Shown: positions 19,061 to 28,919, counted from the stretch's first letter. The stretch: 64,000 nucleotides of DNA from Gallionella sp. (GCA_028714895.1 JAQTLM010000004.1:108167-172166), one strand, 5' to 3'. The notes: generated by a model not told the origin, from the sequence alone. A program made the numbers and translations.

Positions 19061-20704
19061 TTACTGTATTGGCTTAATCGATTCTGTAACCAAATTCGCA
19101 TCCAGCTCTGCCTGAGCCTCGCGCACAAAATCATCCCGGACGATCGAATCGTTCGCCTGCTGCTGTCTGAGTTGTTTGGCCTGCTGTTCCACCACGGCAG
19201 GAGTCGCTGTTTCAGTTTTGCCCAACACGATATTCAGCTTGACCGGCTTGGCAAAATAATCGCTCAGCGCCGCCTGCAGTTTTTCGGTTGCCATCTTGTT
19301 GGCTTGAAGGTGCTTATGCTCCTGCGCCAGGCACAAGGTAATTTGCTTGTCCGAAAAACTTTCCAACGTACAGTTTTTCGCCAGTTGTTGCGCCATGCCT
19401 TGCACATTCAACTGCGCCAGCAAAGTTCCCCAATCCGGCTGCTGACCAGCCGATGTGGCCTCACTACTCGAAATAGGGCTAATTGAACCAGGCTCTGCCG
19501 GGATATGCCCTGATTTGCCGACTGGTGAAGCTTCACAGGCCGTTGCAGCCTTGCCTGCTGACGCCATAACAGGTTGTGCGGCAATGGTCGCAACCCTGGC
19601 TGGCTGCGACCCGCCCTTGGCAGGCGCAAATGCCAACATGCGCAACAGAGTCATGGTAAAGCCGGCATATTCATCGGGAGCCAGGTCGATTTCGTCACGC
19701 CCGTGGATGGCGATCTGGTAAAGCAATTGCGTATCTTCCGGCGTGAACGCCTGCGCCAATTCCAGCAAACGCACCCGCTCCGGCTCGTCGTCGGCAATCG
19801 CCTGCGGCACGATCTGCGCCAGCGCGATGCGATGCAACAATGTCGCCAACTCCTGCAAAGCCGCATCAAACGCCACGCTGCGCGCAGCCATGTTGTCGGC
19901 AATCTCGAGCAGCCTGACGCCGTTCCGCTCATGCAACGCCGCCAACAACTCGAACAGATAACCCTGATCTATCGCACCCAGCATGACGCGCACCACCGCT
20001 TCTTCCACTTTGCCGGCGGAGAAAGCAATCGCCTGATCCATCAGGCTCAACGCGTCGCGCATACTGCCCTGCGCGGCTCGCGCGACCAGATTGATTGCCG
20101 CAGGCTCAAAGGAAAGCTGTTCCTGCTCCAGCACATACTGCAAGCGGGCCGCAATCAAGGCCGGCGGCAATTGCTTCAGATTGAATTGCAGGCAGCGCGA
20201 CAACACCGTGACCGGAATCTTCTGCGGATCGGTCGTGGCGAGAATAAATTTCACATGCCCCGGCGGCTCTTCCAGCGTCTTCAACATCGCATTGAAGGCC
20301 GACTTGGACAGCATATGCACCTCGTCGATGATATACACCTTGAAGCGCCCGCTGGTCGGCGCGTACAGCGCGCTTTCGAGCAGTTCGCGCATGTTGTCGA
20401 CCTGCGTGTTGGACGCGGCATCCAGCTCGACCAGATCGACAAAGCGCCCGCTGTCGATCTCCTTGCAGGCGCTGCATTCCCCGCACGGTGTGGCGGTGAT
20501 ACCGGTCAGGCAATTCAACGACTTGGCGAAAATACGCGCGATGGTTGTCTTGCCCACCCCACGGGTGCCTGTGAACAGATAGGCGTGATGCAACCGATTT
20601 TGTGTGAGCGCGTTGCTGAGAGCCTTGACGACATGCTCCTGCCCCGCCAATTGCGCGAAGACTTTAGGACGCCATTTGCGCGCAAGGACAGTTGTGGCTG
20701 ACAA
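19061..20704 (-). CDS. dnaX: DNA polymerase III subunits gamma and tau
   Basis: DnaX is the ATPase of the clamp loader. The 547-residue protein begins LARKWRPKVFAQLAGQEHVV and has Walker A GTRGVGKTTIAR, the CGECSAC zinc module, Walker B YIIDEVHML and sensor motifs, then an Ala/Pro-rich linker (about 365-415) and a tau-like C-terminal domain. I saw no clear frameshift slippery site. The start appears to be TTG at 20704, matching the E. coli N-terminus within a residue or two. The MITE-like element at 20709-20929 ends only 4 nt upstream, so its terminal repeat provides the region in front of the start, including a GGAA that may serve as ribosome site. Confidence 0.95.
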   Translation of the reverse strand: MSATTVLARKWRPKVFAQLAGQEHVVKALSNALTQNRLHHAYLFTGTRGVGKTTIARIFAKSLNCLTGITATPCGECSACKEIDSGRFVDLVELDAASNTQVDNMRELLESALYAPTSGRFKVYIIDEVHMLSKSAFNAMLKTLEEPPGHVKFILATTDPQKIPVTVLSRCLQFNLKQLPPALIAARLQYVLEQEQLSFEPAAINLVARAAQGSMRDALSLMDQAIAFSAGKVEEAVVRVMLGAIDQGYLFELLAALHERNGVRLLEIADNMAARSVAFDAALQELATLLHRIALAQIVPQAIADDEPERVRLLELAQAFTPEDTQLLYQIAIHGRDEIDLAPDEYAGFTMTLLRMLAFAPAKGGSQPARVATIAAQPVMASAGKAATACEASPVGKSGHIPAEPGSISPISSSEATSAGQQPDWGTLLAQLNVQGMAQQLAKNCTLESFSDKQITLCLAQEHKHLQANKMATEKLQAALSDYFAKPVKLNIVLGKTETATPAVVEQQAKQLRQQQANDSIVRDDFVREAQAELDANLVTESIKPIQ

Positions 20705-20708
20705 GTTA

Positions 20709-20929
20709 TTCCAATTCTATTTCGAAGGTCAAACAAGGCGGCGACGAACGAACGACGCAGACAGTACAAATACCGTTCCGACACGGTGGGGCGCAGCCCT
20801 CAGGTGCGGGAGGAACGGTTTGGCAACGGTTCCCGCAATCGGCTGGCTTCGCCAGTAACGTGTCGCCGTTGCACGGCTAGGAGTGAGAGAGGAAGCCAAC
20901 GCAGTTTCACCGATGAAATAGAATTGGAA
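20709..20929. mobile_element. MITE-like element between pagL and dnaX
   Basis: A 221-bp segment has perfect 15-bp inverted termini (TTCCAATTCTATTTC at 20709-20723 and its complement at 20915-20929), flanked by TTA on both sides (20706-20708 and 20930-20932). It carries no credible gene. Positions 20831-20866 match 35 of 36 bases of a block inside the in-frame insertion in hrpA (55489-55524). It lies 10 bp from the pagL stop and 4 bp from the dnaX start. Confidence 0.65.
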
Positions 20930-20939
20930 TTACACCACG

Positions 20940-21470
20940 TCAGAAATAATAGGCAAAACGGACTTGATTGAAGTTGATGCCCTGGTTCGGTTTTTTAATG
21001 CTGCCATTGGAAAGATGCTGAAAACGATATCCCAAGTCAAATCGCTGGTGGTCGCCGAAGCGTACGCCAGCACCGATGTGATCGCCGAACTGGAAGGCGC
21101 TGCCAAATTTGCGGTCAGCATTGATGAAGGTTGGAGTGATCAGGTGAAAACCGATGGCTGCCTCCGCATAGGGCGCAAATCCACTCGGGTTCTTTTGCTG
21201 CAAGCGAAACACCGGAGTAATACCTATGTCTGTAATAGTTTGGTTATTACCTTTCGCGCTGTGCCCACGCCAACTGCCCAGCGAAGCTTCCCAGAAGCCG
21301 GCTACCAGCCAGTTGCCATCAGTGAACCATTGCTTATCCCAATGCCAAACGGCTCCGGCGCGTGCCATATCCGTTGCATCGCCGTTGCCATATTCAACGG
21401 ACACCCCGTCCACAGCGGATACACTACCGCTGAAGAGCAGCGCACTAATCAGCAAACCGATTTTTTTCAT
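20940..21470 (-). CDS. pagL: PagL-like outer-membrane lipid A 3-O-deacylase
   Basis: A 176-residue secreted beta-barrel protein of the PagL/acyloxyacyl hydrolase family, which removes the 3-O acyl chain from lipid A in the outer membrane. A signal peptide ends near GSVSAV; the protein ends in a C-terminal Phe (FAYYF), as outer-membrane barrels do. The active-site segment HLSNGSIKKPNQG carries His152 and Ser154. The catalytic Glu of characterised PagL, 12 residues after the Ser, is Asn166 here. ATG at 21470 follows GGAGAG; upstream in-frame ATG positions would run into the 4.5S RNA gene. A MITE-like element lies directly downstream. Confidence 0.8.
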   Translation of the reverse strand: MKKIGLLISALLFSGSVSAVDGVSVEYGNGDATDMARAGAVWHWDKQWFTDGNWLVAGFWEASLGSWRGHSAKGNNQTITDIGITPVFRLQQKNPSGFAPYAEAAIGFHLITPTFINADRKFGSAFQFGDHIGAGVRFGDHQRFDLGYRFQHLSNGSIKKPNQGINFNQVRFAYYF

Positions 21471-21499
21471 CACACTCTCCAATGGTTCCACAATTAGGA

Positions 21500-21595
21500 G
21501 GCGAGCCTTACCCCCGGCACTTGCAGTAATTGGCTGTGGCTGCTTCCTTCCGGACCTGACCAGATTCACCAACCTGCAATGCGGGGAGGCCCGCC
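21500..21595 (-). ncRNA. ffs: Signal recognition particle 4.5S RNA
   Basis: On the minus strand the SRP domain IV signature GGTCCGGAAGGAAGCAGC is present with its apical loop and asymmetric bulge. The ends pair: GGCGGGCCT at the 5' end with AGGCTCGCC at the 3' end, giving about 96 nt, the usual bacterial small form. Ends are estimated from that terminal stem. It lies just upstream of pagL. Confidence 0.95.
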
Positions 21596-21600
21596 AATTC

Positions 21601-21609
21601 TTTATAACA
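21601..21609 (-). promoter_or_regulatory. Extended -10 promoter of ffs
   Basis: Minus-strand TGTTATAAA (TGn plus TATAAA) ends five bases before the predicted 5' end of the 4.5S RNA, the right distance for its start site. No good -35 element is visible at standard spacing, which fits an extended -10 promoter. Confidence 0.55.
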
Positions 21610-21725
21610 GTATGTCAAAAACCATGCTCGGCATAACTGCGTTGTTCAAAAACTCATCCGCTGAATACATCTGAATCATGCCGATTGAGCCATTCTGCCG
21701 AACCGACGCCATGCACTAAACGCCC

Positions 21726-21902
21726 TTAGTCGTCCGCTGCTGCTGCCACCAGCATGATAAATGAAGCGGCTAGTAAAATCCACGCCGGGCGGCAATTTTC
21801 ACCGCGCGCCAACACCTCAACAATGTGTCTAACCGCATCGCATCCAATCAACGAGTCTGACAATAACACTATCTCGTCCGATTGGCGGCGCCATAAACAC
21901 AT
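21726..21902 (-). CDS. Possible 58-residue small membrane protein
   Basis: In the 366-bp gap between 4.5S RNA and tRNA-Lys one minus-strand frame opens with ATG at 21902 and ends at TAA 21728-21726. It encodes a polar N-terminal half and a hydrophobic stretch AWILLAASFIMLVAAA near the C-terminus, which could be one membrane helix. A GGAT lies about 7 nt before the ATG, a weak ribosome site. I do not recognise it. The rest of the gap holds the tRNA terminator and nothing else I can support. Confidence 0.3.
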   Translation of the reverse strand: MCLWRRQSDEIVLLSDSLIGCDAVRHIVEVLARGENCRPAWILLAASFIMLVAAAADD

Positions 21903-21919
21903 TCAAACTATCCGCTAAA

Positions 21920-21955
21920 GAAAAATAGGCTAGCCAATGGTGGGCTAACCTATTG
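21920..21955 (-). terminator. Rho-independent terminator after tRNA-Lys
   Basis: Minus-strand arms AATAGGTTAGCC and GGCTAGCCTATT (one G-U pair) form a stem and are followed by TTTTTC. It begins a few bases after the tRNA CCA end. Confidence 0.8.
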
Positions 21956-21961
21956 ATTTAT

Positions 21962-22037
21962 TGGTGGGCCGTGTGGGATTCGAACCTACGACCAATGGAT
22001 TAAGAGTCCACTGCTCTACCAACTGAGCTAACGACCC
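21962..22037 (-). tRNA. tRNA-Lys (anticodon CTT)
   Basis: Read on the minus strand, a 76-nt cloverleaf starts GGGTCGTTAGCTCAG and ends with encoded CCA. The seven-base anticodon loop is CTCTTAA, giving CTT for lysine AAG codons. The D-loop, T-loop GGTTCGAATCC and 7-bp acceptor stem all pair, and the sequence is very close to the E. coli tRNA-Lys. A consensus promoter lies upstream and a terminator downstream, so it is a single-gene unit. Confidence 0.97.
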
Positions 22038-22067
22038 GTTTTGATACAAACATCAAAAGCGGCGCGC

Positions 22068-22096
22068 ATTATCGGAAATGCCTGCCGGTTTGTCAA
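22068..22096 (-). promoter_or_regulatory. Sigma-70 promoter of tRNA-Lys
   Basis: Minus-strand TTGACA (22096-22091) and GATAAT (22073-22068) are 17 nt apart, close to perfect consensus. The tRNA 5' end follows about 30 nt downstream. Confidence 0.8.
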
Positions 22097-22158
22097 AACA
22101 AAGCTGCATTACGAATCGACTCAAGGTAAAAATCACCATGAATAATCGCAAAAAAGGA

Positions 22159-23463
22159 TCAGGGTGTTGTGCTTTTTCTGAATAACGCCGACTGGGCGTG
22201 CGCCTGCAAGCCTTCGCCAAATGCCAATGTGGCTGCGATTGCACCCAGCTTCTGTGCACCTTGCGCGGAAACCTGGATCAGGCTGCTGCGTTTCTGGAAG
22301 TCGTACACGCCCAGCGGCGAGGAAAAACGCGCAGTACCGGAAGTGGGCAGGACATGGTTCGGTCCGGCGCAATAGTCGCCGAGCGATTCAGAGGTATAGC
22401 GGCCCATGAAGATCGCGCCGGCATGTTTCAGTTTGGGCAGCCAGCTTTGCGGATCTTCGATCGACAATTCCAGATGCTCGGGAGCGATGCGGTTGCTGAT
22501 AAGGCAGGCTTCGTCCAGATCGGCAACATGGATCAATGCGCCGCGATTTTCCAGCGCGGTCTGGATGATCTCGCGGCGCGGCATCTGCTCCAGCAAGCGG
22601 CCAGCGCTTTGCGCGACCGCTTCGATAAATTTTGCATCCGGAGACAGCAAAATGGCTTGTGCCAGTTCGTCGTGTTCGGCCTGCGAGAACAAGTCCATCG
22701 CGATCCAGTCCGGATTGGTCTGCCCGTCGCAGATCACCAAAATCTCCGATGGCCCGGCGATCATGTCGATGCCGACCACGCCGAATACTCGGCGCTTGGC
22801 GGATGCCACATAAGCATTGCCGGGGCCGACGATCTTGTCCACTTTCGGGATGGTCGCCGTGCCGTAGGCCAGAGCCGCCACCGCCTGCGCACCACCGATG
22901 GTGAACACGCGATCCACGCCGGACAGATAGGCAGCCGCCAGCACCAGTTGGTTCTTCACACCGTCCGGGGTCGGCACGACCATGATGAGTTCACCCACCC
23001 CCGCGACTTTCGCGGGCAGCGCGTTCATCAGCACCGAGGACGGATAGGCCGCCTTGCCGCCCGGCACATACAGGCCGACGCGATCCAGCGGCGTCACTTG
23101 CTGGCCAAGCAGCGTGCCGTCCGCTTCGGTGTAGCTCCATGAAGTTTGCACTTGCTTACGGTGATAGTCGGTCACGCGCTGCGCGGCTTGCTCCAGCGCG
23201 CTGCGTTGTTCGGCAGGCAACCCGTCAAACGCCGCGCGCAATTCATGCTGCGGCAATTCCATCGCTGCGGCATTTTCCAACGGCAGGCGGTCAAACCTGG
23301 CGGTGTATTCGAGCACGGCTGCATCGCCGCGCTTGCGCACGTCGGCAAGAATACTTGCCACGGTCGCTTCCAGCTTTTCGTCCGCTGTTTCCTCGAAGGC
23401 CAGCAGCTTGGTCAACTCTTCATTAAAGTCGGCAGCACAGCTGGAAAGTTGTCTGATTTTCAT
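22159..23463 (-). CDS. hisD: Histidinol dehydrogenase
   Basis: HisD performs the last two oxidations of histidine synthesis, L-histidinol to L-histidine, using NAD and a bound zinc ion. The 434-residue protein has the family blocks [37 protein letters not shown] and a C-terminal [19 protein letters not shown] with metal-binding His. I use ATG 23463 (MKIRQLSS), which gives normal length and starts 13 bp after the hisG stop; an upstream in-frame start at 23505 would overlap hisG. The hisG-hisD pair lies downstream of murA. Confidence 0.96.
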   Translation of the reverse strand: MKIRQLSSCAADFNEELTKLLAFEETADEKLEATVASILADVRKRGDAAVLEYTARFDRLPLENAAAMELPQHELRAAFDGLPAEQRSALEQAAQRVTDYHRKQVQTSWSYTEADGTLLGQQVTPLDRVGLYVPGGKAAYPSSVLMNALPAKVAGVGELIMVVPTPDGVKNQLVLAAAYLSGVDRVFTIGGAQAVAALAYGTATIPKVDKIVGPGNAYVASAKRRVFGVVGIDMIAGPSEILVICDGQTNPDWIAMDLFSQAEHDELAQAILLSPDAKFIEAVAQSAGRLLEQMPRREIIQTALENRGALIHVADLDEACLISNRIAPEHLELSIEDPQSWLPKLKHAGAIFMGRYTSESLGDYCAGPNHVLPTSGTARFSSPLGVYDFQKRSSLIQVSAQGAQKLGAIAATLAFGEGLQAHAQSALFRKSTTP

Positions 23464-23476
23464 TTTTGGATAGCCC

Positions 23477-24115
23477 TTATTTTTTGATCGCAAGGGCAAA
23501 CGCATCCAGCATCGGCTGGATCAGGTCATGTTTTAACTTGAGCGCAGCCTGATTCACCACCAAGCGCGACGAAATATCTGCAATATGCTCGACCGCCTTG
23601 AGGTGGTTCGCCTTCAGCGTGTTGCCGCTGCTCACCAAGTCCACAATCGCGTCCGACAACCCCACCAACGGAGCCAGCTCCATCGAGCCGTACAGCTTGA
23701 TCAAGTCCACATGCACCCCTTTTGCGGCGAAATGATCCCTGGCGGTCTGCACATATTTGGTCGCCACGCGCAGGCGCGCACCTTGGCGTACCGCGGATTC
23801 ATAATCAAAATCATCGCGCACCGCAACCATCATGCGGCAACGCGCGATATTCAGATCCAGCGGCTGATACAGCCCGATGCCACCATGCTCGTTGAGTACA
23901 TCCTTGCCCGCCACGCCAATGTCTGCCGCGCCGTATTGCACATAGGTCGGCACGTCACTGGCGCGCACGATGATCAAGCGCACATCGGCGCGATTGGTCG
24001 GCAAGATCAGCTTGCGCGAGGATTCCGGGGCTTCCGGCGTAGTGATGCCCGCTGCATTAAGCAGCGGCAGGGTTTCTTCAAAAATGCGTCCCTTGGACAA
24101 AGCGATGGTGATCAT
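23477..24115 (-). CDS. hisG: ATP phosphoribosyltransferase, short form
   Basis: HisG joins ATP and PRPP in the first step of histidine synthesis. At 212 residues it is the short HisG_S type, which lacks the C-terminal regulatory domain and needs the HisZ subunit for activity in the organisms studied. No hisZ lies in this window. The N-terminal [16 protein letters not shown] and the PRPP-binding segment [20 protein letters not shown] (with VDLVSSG just after) are present. It is followed by hisD and preceded by murA with about 70 bp between. Confidence 0.95.
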   Translation of the reverse strand: MITIALSKGRIFEETLPLLNAAGITTPEAPESSRKLILPTNRADVRLIIVRASDVPTYVQYGAADIGVAGKDVLNEHGGIGLYQPLDLNIARCRMMVAVRDDFDYESAVRQGARLRVATKYVQTARDHFAAKGVHVDLIKLYGSMELAPLVGLSDAIVDLVSSGNTLKANHLKAVEHIADISSRLVVNQAALKLKHDLIQPMLDAFALAIKK

Positions 24116-24186
24116 TTTTAATTCCTGATTGATGCGGCGAATTTATTGTTTTAACCGGCGCATTTGGGTTATTTCAACCGGCGTAC

Positions 24187-25440
<1,254 letters not shown>

Positions 25441-25680
25441 TTACTTCTGATCCTGCCACTCTTGCGGTGTATAGGTTTTCATCGACAACGCATGAATTTC
25501 TTCGCGCATCCGCTCGCCCAGTGTTTGATAAACCAGTTGGTGGCGCTGCACGCGGCTTTTGCCGGCAAACGCATCGCTAACCACCACCGCTTCGAAGTGA
25601 CGGCCATCGCCAACCACGCTTAAATGCTCAGTCGCCATGCCTTGCGCGATGTTGAGTTGAATACTTTCCGGAGTGACCAT
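25441..25680 (-). CDS. ibaG: BolA/IbaG family protein
   Basis: A 79-residue BolA-like protein. Members form complexes with monothiol glutaredoxins around [2Fe-2S] clusters and affect iron and envelope homeostasis. The class II KH-like fold is suggested by VVGDGRHFEAVVVSDAFAGK and a His in the SRVQRHQLVY helix. Adjacency to murA and the mla operon is the usual setting of ibaG (yrbA), which supports that name over bolA itself. It overlaps no neighbour and starts 3 bp before murA. Confidence 0.9.
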   Translation of the reverse strand: MVTPESIQLNIAQGMATEHLSVVGDGRHFEAVVVSDAFAGKSRVQRHQLVYQTLGERMREEIHALSMKTYTPQEWQDQK

Positions 25681-25809
25681 TAATAACCCTGCTGTTTGTT
25701 AATTGAGAAATATGATTCGCAAAGATGCGCTTTGCCCAAAGGTTGCGCATGATACTAAAAACTGGCATGAGATGCGCGCGGCACTGAATGCGCCGCGCAC
25801 CTGAAAGAA

Positions 25810-26097
25810 TCAGGCTGATTGCCGGGGCAGCAACTCGGCGACGCCATACAGGTGCGCCAAACTGAGCAAATCATCGGGGAGGCCTGTCACACGCAAGGCA
25901 CGCTGACTGCGCTGTGCGGCGCGCAACCAGCCCAGCAGCATGCTGACTGCCGCGGAATCAACCGCCTCAACCTGAGAGAAATCCACCAGCAAATCCTCGC
26001 TGGCCAGATGCTGCAAGCCGGCTTCAAACAGGGCGGGCACGGTTGCGATAGTCAGGCGGCCGCGTACCACCAGCCGGCCATCCTCGCGCGTAATCAC
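25810..26097 (-). CDS. mlaB: MlaB, STAS-domain subunit of the Mla lipid transporter
   Basis: MlaB is a small cytoplasmic STAS-domain protein that binds MlaF and is needed for stability and activity of the MlaFEDB ABC transporter. The 95-residue sequence has the STAS pattern VDFSQVEAVDSAAVSMLLGW with the conserved Ser/Thr region. The start is GTG at 26097, overlapping the mlaC stop (GTGA). It is the last gene of mlaFEDCB. A GC-rich inverted repeat follows at about 25774-25800 with no T-run. Confidence 0.85.
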   Translation of the reverse strand: MITREDGRLVVRGRLTIATVPALFEAGLQHLASEDLLVDFSQVEAVDSAAVSMLLGWLRAAQRSQRALRVTGLPDDLLSLAHLYGVAELLPRQSA

Positions 26098-26729
26098 TTT
26101 GTCTCTGCCTTGTGCAGCGGTGCATTGACGGCATTGGTGTTTTTGTCGGACAGCATCTTGATCAAACCATCAATGCCGTTTTGTTCGATTTGTGTACCGA
26201 ACGTGCCGCGATAACTGGTCACCATGCTGACGCCTTCTATGGATACATCGAATGCCTTCCAGCCATCGGCGTTTTTCTTCATTTCATAGTCGACCGGAAC
26301 CGGCGGGGCTCCCGGTTTATTGATGGTGGTTTTGACGGTGGCTTCGGTCGCGTCGGCAGCCATCTTGAATGGTTTAACGTCTATCGTCTGGTCGCGATAC
26401 ACGGTAAATGCCTTGGTATAAGTGCGAACCAGCATGTTGCGAAACTCGGTCACCAACGCCTGTTTCTGTTCATTGGTTGCGGTCCGCCAATACTTGCCTA
26501 CCGCCAACTGCGTCATGCGCGTGAAATCAAAATGCGGCAATACCTTGGCATCCACCAGTGCCAGGATTTTTTTCTGACTGCCCGCTTGAATGTCCTTGTC
26601 TTGCTTGACAATCGTAAGGACATCTTGCGCGGTAGCCTTGATCAACTCATCCGGCGCGACCATCTCGGCTTGTGCGACACCGGCCATACACAACAAAGCT
26701 ACTACAACAACATTCACTAACCTTTTCAT
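26094..26729 (-). CDS. mlaC: MlaC, periplasmic phospholipid-binding protein
   Basis: MlaC shuttles phospholipids between the outer-membrane MlaA complex and the inner-membrane MlaFEDB transporter. The 211-residue precursor has a signal peptide ending VAQAEM and the Ttg2D/MlaC fold, with the typical TRMTQLAVGKYWRTATNEQK and a C-terminal segment NADGWKAFDVSIEGVSMV. ATG 26729 is chosen: AAGGAGTTCTGAGG precedes it, and a start at 26762 would overlap mlaD. mlaA is not in this window. Confidence 0.95.
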   Translation of the reverse strand: MKRLVNVVVVALLCMAGVAQAEMVAPDELIKATAQDVLTIVKQDKDIQAGSQKKILALVDAKVLPHFDFTRMTQLAVGKYWRTATNEQKQALVTEFRNMLVRTYTKAFTVYRDQTIDVKPFKMAADATEATVKTTINKPGAPPVPVDYEMKKNADGWKAFDVSIEGVSMVTSYRGTFGTQIEQNGIDGLIKMLSDKNTNAVNAPLHKAETK

Positions 26730-26745
26730 CCTCAGAACTCCTTGA

Positions 26746-27210
26746 TTATTTGGCCGGCTCATCGGCCTTGCTGTACAAGAACTTGCCGATCAGGTCTTCC
26801 AGCACCATGGCGGACTGCGTCTTCTTCAGTTGTTCGCCATTCTTCAGCATCTGATCGTCGCCGCCGGGCATCAAGCCGATGTACTGCTCACCCAGCAAGC
26901 CGGAAGTCAGAATATTGGCGAATGTATCCTTGGGAAACTGATAACGCTTATCCAGACTCATCTCCACCTTGGCCTCGTAGCGCGCCGTATCCAGCGTAAT
27001 CCCGGTCACGCGCCCTACCAGCACCCCCGCACTCTTGATCGACGCCTTCGGTTTCAAGCCGCCGATGTTCGAAAAATAAGCATGCACTTGATAAGTCTCT
27101 GACACATTGTAGGTACCCAAGTTCCCCACCTTCATCGCCAGCATCACCAGCGCGGCAACGCCGGCCACCACAAACATCCCTACCCACAAGTCCATCGTCG
27201 TGCGTTCCAT
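26746..27210 (-). CDS. mlaD: MlaD, MCE-domain subunit of the Mla transporter
   Basis: MlaD is anchored in the inner membrane and forms a hexameric MCE ring that passes phospholipids to or from MlaC. The 154-residue protein has one N-terminal helix (about residues 7-27, LWVGMFVVAGVAALVML) and the MCE domain (about 38-117) with GLKPKASIKSAGVLVGRV and TSGLLGEQYIGLMPGG. The gene lies 3 bp after mlaE. Confidence 0.96.
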   Translation of the reverse strand: MERTTMDLWVGMFVVAGVAALVMLAMKVGNLGTYNVSETYQVHAYFSNIGGLKPKASIKSAGVLVGRVTGITLDTARYEAKVEMSLDKRYQFPKDTFANILTSGLLGEQYIGLMPGGDDQMLKNGEQLKKTQSAMVLEDLIGKFLYSKADEPAK

Positions 27211-27213
27211 AAC

Positions 27214-28002
27214 TCAATTCCCTCTAAACATGATTGCGGTCAAAACGAAGTCCAGCATCAAAATTACCAGTGACGAGGTCACCACCGTGCGCGTCGTCGC
27301 GCCGGAGACGCCTTCCGCGGTGGGCGGCGCATCATAGCCTTCGAACAGCGCAATGACCGTCACCGCGATGCCGAATACGAAACTCTTGAGTACGCCGTTC
27401 AGGATATCTTCGCGAAAATCCACGGCCGCCTGCATCTGCGACCAGAACGACCCTTCATCCACACCGATCTGCACTACCCCCACCAAGTAGCCGCCAAATA
27501 CCCCCACCGCGCTGAACAGGGCCGCCAGCAGCGGCATGGAAATCACGCCGGCCCAGAAACGCGGCGCAACGATACGCGCGATCGGATTGACCGCCATCAT
27601 CTCCATCGCCGAGATTTGCTCGGTCGCCTTCATCAGCCCGATTTCCGCTGTCATCGCCGAACCGGCGCGGCTGGCGAACAGCAGCGCCGCCACCACCGGC
27701 CCCAGTTCGCGCACCAGACTCAACGCCACCATGCTGCCCAGCGCCGATTCGGATCCGTAGCGCTTGAGTGTTTCATAGCCCTGCAAGCCAAGCACCATAC
27801 CGACAAACAACCCCGCCACCACAATGATGATAAGCGACATCACGCCGGTTGAAAACAACTCCTTGATGATCAGATGGAAGCGCCGGAAACCGCTACCCGA
27901 GTGCGTCAGCGTGAGCATAAAAAAGCGCGTTGCCATGCCTATGCGCCACACCGCATTGATGGAGCGACGGCCAATCCCTTTGATCGCATTAACTGCCGGC
28001 AT
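27214..28002 (-). CDS. mlaE: MlaE, permease subunit of the Mla transporter
   Basis: MlaE is the inner-membrane permease of the phospholipid ABC transporter. The 262-residue protein has about five to six hydrophobic segments and the conserved family block LVRELGPVVAALLFASRAGSAM plus AEIGLMKATEQISAMEMM; both are hallmarks of MlaE/TrpD2-type permeases. It starts 4 bp after the mlaF stop, in the order mlaF-E-D-C-B. Confidence 0.96.
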   Translation of the reverse strand: MPAVNAIKGIGRRSINAVWRIGMATRFFMLTLTHSGSGFRRFHLIIKELFSTGVMSLIIIVVAGLFVGMVLGLQGYETLKRYGSESALGSMVALSLVRELGPVVAALLFASRAGSAMTAEIGLMKATEQISAMEMMAVNPIARIVAPRFWAGVISMPLLAALFSAVGVFGGYLVGVVQIGVDEGSFWSQMQAAVDFREDILNGVLKSFVFGIAVTVIALFEGYDAPPTAEGVSGATTRTVVTSSLVILMLDFVLTAIMFRGN

Positions 28003-28006
28003 AGTG

Positions 28007-28810
28007 TCAGTCTTTCAAATTCAAGTCTTGACGGTAATTACCGCCGGGGTAATGGAATGGCACCGGGCCATCCATTTCGCCATGCACGAACTGGTGCACA
28101 AATTCTTTATCCGAAGCGCGGATTTCATCGGGCGTTCCCTCCGCCTCGATCACGCCATTGGCCATGAAATAAACGTAGTCCACAATCTTCAGCGACTCCT
28201 GTATATCGTGCGTAACCACGATCGAAGTCGCGCCCAGCGCATCATTCAGGCGGCGAATCAAATCACCGACCACGGTCAGCGAAATCGGATCCAACCCGGC
28301 AAATGGCTCGTCATACATGATCAGCATCGGGTCAAGCGCCACGGTACGCGCCAGAGCCACGCGCCGTGCCATGCCGCCGGACAATTCGGAAGGCATCAGG
28401 GTATGCGTCCCGCGCAACCCCACCGCGTGCAACTTCATCAATACCAGATCATGTATCAGCTCTTCCGGCAGGTCGGTATGTTCGCGCATCTGGAATGCCA
28501 CGTTGTCATACACCGACATATCGGTAAACAGCGCACCGAACTGGAACAGCATGCCCATCTTGCGCCGCATGGCATACAAGCCGTCCTGACCCAACTCGTG
28601 AACCACCTGCCCATCCACCTTGACGCAGCCCTTGGTCGGCTTGAGCGCACCGCCGATATGGCGCAGCAGCGTGGTTTTGCCGCAGCCGCTCAACCCCATG
28701 ATGGCAATCAGCTTCCCCTTCGGAAAAACCATGTTGATGCCCTGCAGGACGGGACGTTTTTCGTAGGCGAAATTAAGTTCGCAAATTTCGGCCAGAACAG
28801 GTGAAGACAA
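28007..28810 (-). CDS. mlaF: MlaF, ATPase subunit of the Mla transporter
   Basis: MlaF hydrolyses ATP to drive phospholipid transport. The 267-residue protein has Walker A GLSGCGKTTLLRH, the Q-loop, signature SELSGGMARRVALAR, Walker B LIMYDEPFAGLDP and the switch His in VVTHDIQES. The start appears to be TTG at 28810. It opens the mla operon and is divergent from the sigma-54 regulator gene at 28920. Confidence 0.96.
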   Translation of the reverse strand: MSSPVLAEICELNFAYEKRPVLQGINMVFPKGKLIAIMGLSGCGKTTLLRHIGGALKPTKGCVKVDGQVVHELGQDGLYAMRRKMGMLFQFGALFTDMSVYDNVAFQMREHTDLPEELIHDLVLMKLHAVGLRGTHTLMPSELSGGMARRVALARTVALDPMLIMYDEPFAGLDPISLTVVGDLIRRLNDALGATSIVVTHDIQESLKIVDYVYFMANGVIEAEGTPDEIRASDKEFVHQFVHGEMDGPVPFHYPGGNYRQDLNLKD

Positions 28811-28919
28811 AGTTGAAATCCAAAAAATCGGGAAGGCGCATTCTAAACCACAGCACAGCTAATCCTCAACAAATAGTCACTCCCATGAATATCTATGCTT
28901 TTCTCCCTATTGAGCTTGC

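Noticed and set aside
28811..28919. Sigma-54 -24/-12 promoter in the gap upstream of the regulator
   Set aside because: No TGGC-N8-TGC-like pair was found here or in the gap at 31875-31946.
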